DNA from: Bacteroidales bacterium
Lineage (GTDB): Bacteria; Bacteroidota; Bacteroidia; Bacteroidales; UBA932
Length of the DNA: 10,379 nt
Reading direction: 5' to 3'
NCBI GenBank assembly: GCA_017535125.1
Contig: JAFXUS010000059.1
Coordinates: forward strand, 1-10,379
The number at the start of each line of letters is the position of its first letter. Position 1 is the stretch's first letter. Below the pieces are notes generated by a model. The model saw only the letters and a program-made list of their open reading frames with translations, ran no database searches and was not told the DNA's origin. This document shows, piece after piece, positions 7,077-10,379 of this stretch. The position numbers and the translations under genes were made by a program.

Positions 7077-8350
7077 TGGAGGAGGCGTCCGTCTCAATTC
7101 GACTCAATCCTTTCAAGGGACTGGCCGGGCCGGAAGGCACGCCGGTCCCGTGGTCGCCGTACGGGCGCATGCTCGCCGAGCGCCCCGTCTTCACGCTCGA
7201 CCCGCTGTTCCACGCCGGCTGCTACTACGTCCAGGACAGCTCCGCGATGTTCGTCGGACACCTCTTCCGGAAACTCCTGACCGATTGCCCCGCAGTGAAA
7301 GCGGCAGCAGCCTCTGAAAACCGTAGCCACCCTCGGCTCCGTAAGAGGGAGGGGCCCGACGTCGAAGACGTTGGGAGGGGTCCGGCGCAGCCGGACGTTT
7401 TCAGAGGCTGGCTGCCGTGCAACGGAGGACAATCGGTCCTCCGGGTCCTGGACCTCTGCGCGGCGCCAGGCGGGAAGACGACCGATCTGGCGGCGTCGCT
7501 GCGGGAGCGCTTCGGGGACGCCTTCACACTGGTGGCGAACGAGGTGATGAAGGCGCGCGTGAAAATTCTGGATGACAACGTGGCCCGCTGGGGCGATCCG
7601 AACGTGGTCGTGACCAGCGTCGATCCGGCGGCATTCGCCCGGCTGGGCGGATATTTCGACATCATCGTCGCCGACGTGCCATGCAGCGGCGAGGGGATGT
7701 TCCGCAAGGACCCGCGGGCCCGCGAGGAATGGAGCCCGGCGGTGGTGGATCTGTGCGCATCGCGCCAGCGGCGCATTCTCGCGGATGTGTGGCCGGCGCT
7801 GCGCGAAGGCGGCTGGCTGCTCTACAGCACCTGCACCTACGAGGCCGCCGAGAACGACGACAATCTCGCCTGGGCCGCCGCCACGCTGGGCGGCGAAATC
7901 CTGGAGCCGGAGGCGGAATTCGAGGAATACGGCGTGCGCCGCACCCCCCACGGACACCTGCTCGAGGCCGGCATCGTGCCGGGCGAGGGGCAGTGGGCCG
8001 GCGCGCTGCGCAAGACCGCCCCGCAACCGGTCACGCCCGGCGCGGATCCGGCCATTCTCCGGCCGATTCGCCAGGGACTCCGGAAGAAGGAGATGAAGGG
8101 GCGGGATTTCGTGCCGGACGCCGACTATGCCTTGAGCATAAAATTTGATAGGAAAGAATACGACTGCGTGGACGTGGACCGGCAGACGGCCCTGCGCTTC
8201 CTCCACCGGGATGCGCTGGTCCTGCCGCAGGCCGCTCCCGGCTACAACGCAGTCACCTACCGGGACCATCCTTTGGGCTTCGTGAAGAATATCGGGTCGC
8301 GTTGCAACAACCTGCTCCCGAAGGACCGGCGGATTTTGATGAACGTATGA
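7073..8350 (+). CDS. rsmF: RsmF-like 16S rRNA m5C methyltransferase, N-terminally short and carrying an in-frame insertion
   Basis: This enzyme would use SAM to make 5-methylcytosine in rRNA (NOL1/NOP2/Sun family). Landmarks are SIRLNP (8-13), DPLFHAGCYYVQDSSAMF (43-60), SAM motif DLCAAPGGKTT (127-137), motif IV ADVPCSGEGMF with Cys204 (the release cysteine in related enzymes), and motif VI YSTCTYE with Cys254 (the nucleophile in related enzymes). A C-terminal PUA-like part ends NNLLPKDRRI. Catalytic parts are intact. Two oddities stand out. First, the protein starts right at the SIRLNP region, while RsmF proteins usually have about 35-40 residues before it; upstream sequence is SRPBCC coding. 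Second, residues about 70-122, between the MFVGHLFRKLL helix and motif I, are a low-complexity stretch encoded by a palindromic DNA element. The 425 residues are slightly short for the family. ATGA overlaps join it to both neighbours. Confidence 0.9.
   Translation: MMEEASVSIRLNPFKGLAGPEGTPVPWSPYGRMLAERPVFTLDPLFHAGCYYVQDSSAMFVGHLFRKLLTDCPAVKAAAASENRSHPRLRKREGPDVEDVGRGPAQPDVFRGWLPCNGGQSVLRVLDLCAAPGGKTTDLAASLRERFGDAFTLVANEVMKARVKILDDNVARWGDPNVVVTSVDPAAFARLGGYFDIIVADVPCSGEGMFRKDPRAREEWSPAVVDLCASRQRRILADVWPALREGGWLLYSTCTYEAAENDDNLAWAAATLGGEILEPEAEFEEYGVRRTPHGHLLEAGIVPGEGQWAGALRKTAPQPVTPGADPAILRPIRQGLRKKEMKGRDFVPDADYALSIKFDRKEYDCVDVDRQTALRFLHRDALVLPQAAPGYNAVTYRDHPLGFVKNIGSRCNNLLPKDRRILMNV
7279..7438. 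repeat. 160-bp imperfect palindromic (REP/MITE-like) element inside rsmF
   Basis: Nested arms pair around a common centre near 7359: GACCGATTG (7279-7287) with CAATCGGTC (7430-7438), CGGCAG (7302-7307) with CTGCCG (7412-7417), and the perfect 14-base CAGCCTCTGAAAAC (7308-7321) with GTTTTCAGAGGCTG (7397-7410), with one bulged G at 7411. Inside are three smaller hairpins: CCCTC/GAGGG (7330-7349), CCCGACGTC-GAA-GACGTTGGG (7355-7375, one G-T pair) and GTCCGGC-GCA-GCCGGAC (7380-7396). CTCC occurs just outside both ends (7274-7277, 7439-7442), possibly a 4-bp target duplication, though this is weak. No stop codon occurs in the rsmF frame. No second copy is in the window. Confidence 0.75.
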
Positions 8351-9183
8351 GTATGAAGAAACTGCTTTTCGCAATCGCCGCGGCCGCGCTCTGCGCCGCC
8401 GCAGCAGCCCAGACCACCATGGAAGAATTCCAGGCCCGCTATGAGCGCCTGGTCCGCAACGTAGGGTATTCCGGCGTGGGGGTGGAAACCCTCATCGACC
8501 GCTGGGAGGAGGCGTTCCCGGACGACGCCAACCCGAAGATGGCCCGGTTCAACTACTATTACGACAAATCGCTCCACACGGAGATCGTGGCCAAGCCCGG
8601 GAAGAGCAAGTTCCTCGGCAACCCGCCGTCCCTCACGCTCAAGGATGCGGACGGGCAGGATGTCAATTATTTCGAGGAACAGCTTTTCGACGAGGAAGTG
8701 TTCGGCGAAGCCATGCGGGTGCTGGATGCGCAGATTGCCGCGCAGCCGGATGAACTGCGCTGGCGCCATACCAAGATTTCCGCGCTCGCCGCTTACGAGA
8801 AGGAAAGCCCCGACATGGCGGCCCGGGAGCTCAAGGCCCTGGTTGAGCGCGACGCCGCGCATCCCGCCTGGACGCTGGACGGCGCGAGCGCCGGTGCCGA
8901 CCTGCTCCAGCAGTGCGTCGGCGAACTCTGCGCGGAGTTTTTCCGGATCGGGACCGATGCCGGCTACGAGTATTTCCGGGAAATCTCGGAACTGATGAGC
9001 AAGCGCTATCCGAAGAACCCGGCCTTCCTCGACAACATCGGGTCGTACTGGCAGGTCGCAAAGGGGAACGACAAGCAGGCGGTCAAGTACTATAAGAAGG
9101 CGCTCAAGCTCGACCCCGACGACTACGCCGCCAAGCGCAATCTGCAGATCATCGAAAAGAAGCAGGCGGCTGCGAAAAAATAG
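8347..9183 (+). CDS. Secreted TPR-repeat protein of unknown function
   Basis: The 278-residue product starts with a clear Sec signal peptide (MSMKKLLFAIAAAALCAAAAA, likely cleaved near AAAQ at 19-22), so the mature protein is periplasmic. There is no lipobox cysteine at the cleavage point. The C-terminal region holds one good tetratricopeptide repeat at about residues 225-258 (PAFLDNIGSYWQVAKGNDKQ, then AVKYYKKALKLDPDD), followed by a half-repeat and a Lys-rich end. A weaker helical pair (about 115-170) resembles degenerate TPRs. TPRs mediate protein contacts; the partner is unknown. The ATG at 8347 overlaps the rsmF stop as ATGA; a second ATG at 8353 would also keep the signal peptide. The gene ends six bases from the stop of the convergent regulator gene, and no terminator is visible between them. 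Confidence 0.8.
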   Translation: MSMKKLLFAIAAAALCAAAAAQTTMEEFQARYERLVRNVGYSGVGVETLIDRWEEAFPDDANPKMARFNYYYDKSLHTEIVAKPGKSKFLGNPPSLTLKDADGQDVNYFEEQLFDEEVFGEAMRVLDAQIAAQPDELRWRHTKISALAAYEKESPDMAARELKALVERDAAHPAWTLDGASAGADLLQQCVGELCAEFFRIGTDAGYEYFREISELMSKRYPKNPAFLDNIGSYWQVAKGNDKQAVKYYKKALKLDPDDYAAKRNLQIIEKKQAAAKK

Positions 9184-9189
9184 TGGCAA

Positions 9190-9483
9190 TTAATCTTTCT
9201 GTCCGAAATACGACATCAGCGCCCTCTGGTAATCCCGGAGGGCGTTTGTGCCTTTGTCGGTGATGCGGCACACAGTGTGGCCGCCGCGGCCCCGGCCGGT
9301 GGAGGAGACCTTGATGTAACCGGCCTCCTGCAGGTTCGTGAGCTGGACGGAGAGGTTTCCCGACGTGGCCCTCGTGAGTTCCTTGAGGTACACGAAGTCC
9401 GCGTCGTCCAGCGAGTCCAGCGCGGCCATGATCCGCAGTCGCAATTCGTTGTGCAGGATGGGATTGAGGTCCTTAAACTCCAT
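9190..9483 (-). CDS. Small winged-helix transcriptional regulator
   Basis: The 97-residue protein is little more than a winged-helix DNA-binding domain of the MarR/ArsR-like type (the HTH_34 group, often labelled 'transcriptional regulator' in Bacteroidetes). It opens EFKDLNPILHNELRLRIMAA, continues with DADFVYLKELTRATSGNLSV (28-47), where TRATSGNLSVQLTNLQEAGY (37-56) contains the recognition helix, then the wing with GRGRGGHTVCRIT (63-75) and a C-terminal helix likely used for dimerisation. No ligand or metal site is evident. The frame also allows an ATG at 9501, but the conserved start is the ATG at 9483, which overlaps the end of the membrane protein gene by 11 bases. The two are thus one operon, and the regulator plausibly controls that operon. 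Confidence 0.88.
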   Translation of the reverse strand: MEFKDLNPILHNELRLRIMAALDSLDDADFVYLKELTRATSGNLSVQLTNLQEAGYIKVSSTGRGRGGHTVCRITDKGTNALRDYQRALMSYFGQKD

Positions 9484-10063
9484 GGCGCACGAACCTTTCA
9501 AACAAGCATCCCGGGATGATCAGCGCCACCACGGCCACTGCCACGACGCACAGCATCTGCCAGGGCCAGAGGTTTCCCTGCAGCAGGAACGCCCCCACAC
9601 CGATGGCCGCACCCAGCAGGCCCCCGACCGTCATCGGACGGAATCGCACCGCCTCGCCTGTAATGAAGGCGCCGATGCCTGCCAGCAGGCAGATCAGCGG
9701 ATTTTCCACCATCTCATAAAGCCCGGCGAAGCCGAAGAGGAACCCGCCTGCTCCGAAGACGCAGGCCGCGAAGATCCAGTAGTCCAGCACCAGCCGGGAC
9801 GTGCGGGTGCGGAGGTGGCTCCGCTCCCGGTCCCGGCGGAGAATGAGAATCATGAAGGGAATGCCCAGGAGCGGGACGCCCACCCACAGCCAGAGGCACC
9901 ATTCCTGGTGCAGCCACTGCCAGAGGAGGAATTCGGCCAGGTAGAAAATGGCGGCGAGGCCGCCCCACAGGGGGAACAGCCTGTCCCCGGAGGGCAGGCT
10001 GTCCAGTTCCACTTTGCCCCTGGTCCGGGCAATCACGTCGAGGGCGTCAAAGTTTTCTTCCAT
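9473..10063 (-). CDS. Six-helix integral membrane protein of unknown function
   Basis: The 196-residue product has a short hydrophilic N-terminus (MEENFDALDVIARTRGKVEL) and about six hydrophobic segments: residues 29-50, 54-76, 95-116, 122-138, 146-162 and 168-186. A basic loop RRDRERSHLRTRTSR (76-90) lies between helices 2 and 3 and is probably cytoplasmic. I see no transporter, enzyme or sensor motif. The frame extends seven codons further to a TTG at 10084, but those codons carry the promoter box, so the ATG at 10063 is preferred. The gene overlaps the winged-helix regulator gene by 11 bases, a regulator/membrane pairing that suggests joint control. It lies 21 bases from the stop of the FISUMP gene, with a promoter box in that gap. 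Confidence 0.8.
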   Translation of the reverse strand: MEENFDALDVIARTRGKVELDSLPSGDRLFPLWGGLAAIFYLAEFLLWQWLHQEWCLWLWVGVPLLGIPFMILILRRDRERSHLRTRTSRLVLDYWIFAACVFGAGGFLFGFAGLYEMVENPLICLLAGIGAFITGEAVRFRPMTVGGLLGAAIGVGAFLLQGNLWPWQMLCVVAVAVVALIIPGCLFERFVRHGV

Positions 10064-10071
10064 CTCAGGGG

Positions 10072-10079
10072 CAAAGATA
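10072..10079 (-). promoter_or_regulatory. -7 box upstream of the membrane protein/regulator operon
   Basis: TATCTTTG on the minus strand exactly fits TAnnTTTG. It ends only 8 bases before the ATG at 10063, so the transcript would start at or within a few bases of the start codon. No TTG is seen near -33. Confidence 0.5.
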
Positions 10080-10084
10080 ATCAA

Positions 10085-10379
10085 TTACTCTTTTGGCATG
10101 ACGGGGCGGACGGGGAAAGCGTCCCAACGGCCGTTTTCGGCCCGCATTTTCAGGCTATGGCTGTTCCAGTATAACGTCCAGGCCATTCTGGGATCGCTGT
10201 ACAATGTGGAAGACCAATAAAGCCCGTAAGAACCATCCCCGGGAAGGAATATGGTTTTCCCGGTGGTCTTGCCGGTTACGCTGAAACCATGCGTTCCTTT
10301 ATAGTAGCGTCGAATCCAAACGCCCTGCTCCAGAAGCTCTATCATTTCGGCCTCGGTGGGCATCCGCCAGCCACCGCCC
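10085..10379 (-). CDS. FISUMP-domain protein, C-terminal part (cut by window edge)
   Basis: Only the last 97 residues are in the window and the start lies beyond the right edge. The opening GGGWRMPTEAEMIELLEQ matches the 'GWRLPTeAEWe-L' signature of the FISUMP domain (Fibrobacter succinogenes major paralogous domain). The middle contains GDGSYGLYWSST (roughly 51-62), and the end MRAENGRWDAFPVRPV matches the characteristic closing 'G-VRPV'. Such proteins are secreted or surface-attached and abundant in Bacteroidetes and Fibrobacteres; their function is not established. An in-frame ATG at 10363 is not the real start because it falls inside the domain signature. Any signal peptide or repeat region would be upstream, outside the window. 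Confidence 0.85.
   Translation of the reverse strand, partial: GGGWRMPTEAEMIELLEQGVWIRRYYKGTHGFSVTGKTTGKTIFLPGDGSYGLYWSSTLYSDPRMAWTLYWNSHSLKMRAENGRWDAFPVRPVMPKE

Noticed and set aside
7279..7438. The palindrome as a transcription terminator or an integron/attachment site
   Set aside because: It has no T tract on either strand, lies in the middle of an otherwise intact gene, and no recombinase gene or cassette is nearby. A repeat element fits better.
7094..8374. 426-codon minus-strand open frame across rsmF
   Set aside because: Antisense shadow of the methyltransferase; the plus strand carries SAM and catalytic cysteine motifs.
8257..9189. 310-codon minus-strand open frame across the TPR gene
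   Set aside because: The plus-strand frame has a signal peptide, a TPR and an ATGA overlap with rsmF; the antisense frame has none of these.

Overview
The window looks like chromosomal DNA from a fairly GC-rich member of the Bacteroidales. Three things point there. Several genes are preceded by the Bacteroidetes-type -7 box TAnnTTTG (5936-5943, 6587-6594, 10072-10079, 3486-3493), and purine-rich ribosome binding sites are absent. The protein families (ExbB with a signal peptide, the ~200-residue Nudix protein with an N-terminal extension, FISUMP protein) are typical of that phylum. Almost every base is coding; no gap between genes exceeds about 100 bases, and I see no tRNA, rRNA, CRISPR array, transposase or phage gene.

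Left part (1-5963, all minus strand): the 5' end of an ExbB/TolQ-type proton channel gene, preceded in transcription order by a tight dprA-tatD-ansA unit (DNA-processing protein, TatD metallohydrolase, type I asparaginase). A strong hairpin separates this unit from queA (tRNA queuosine synthesis); the T-rich tail of that hairpin also forms the -7 box of the dprA promoter. Upstream of queA, after a second terminator-like hairpin, lies a 407-residue lipoprotein of unknown function with its own promoter.

Middle (5964-9183): a minus-strand Nudix hydrolase and a divergent plus-strand operon of three genes joined by two ATGA stop/start overlaps: an SRPBCC-fold protein, an RsmF-type 16S rRNA m5C methyltransferase, and a secreted TPR protein. 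The two divergent promoters face each other within 28 bases. The methyltransferase gene is unusual: it starts about 35-40 residues late for its family, and a 160-bp imperfect palindrome sits inside it, in frame, just before the SAM-binding motif.

Right part (9190-10379, minus strand): a small winged-helix regulator overlapping the end of a six-helix membrane protein gene, an uncharacterised regulator/membrane pair, and the 3' end of a FISUMP-domain protein cut by the window edge.

Most genes are ordinary housekeeping functions. I did not find a clear new multi-gene system; the palindromic element within the methyltransferase gene is the strongest unexplained signal.
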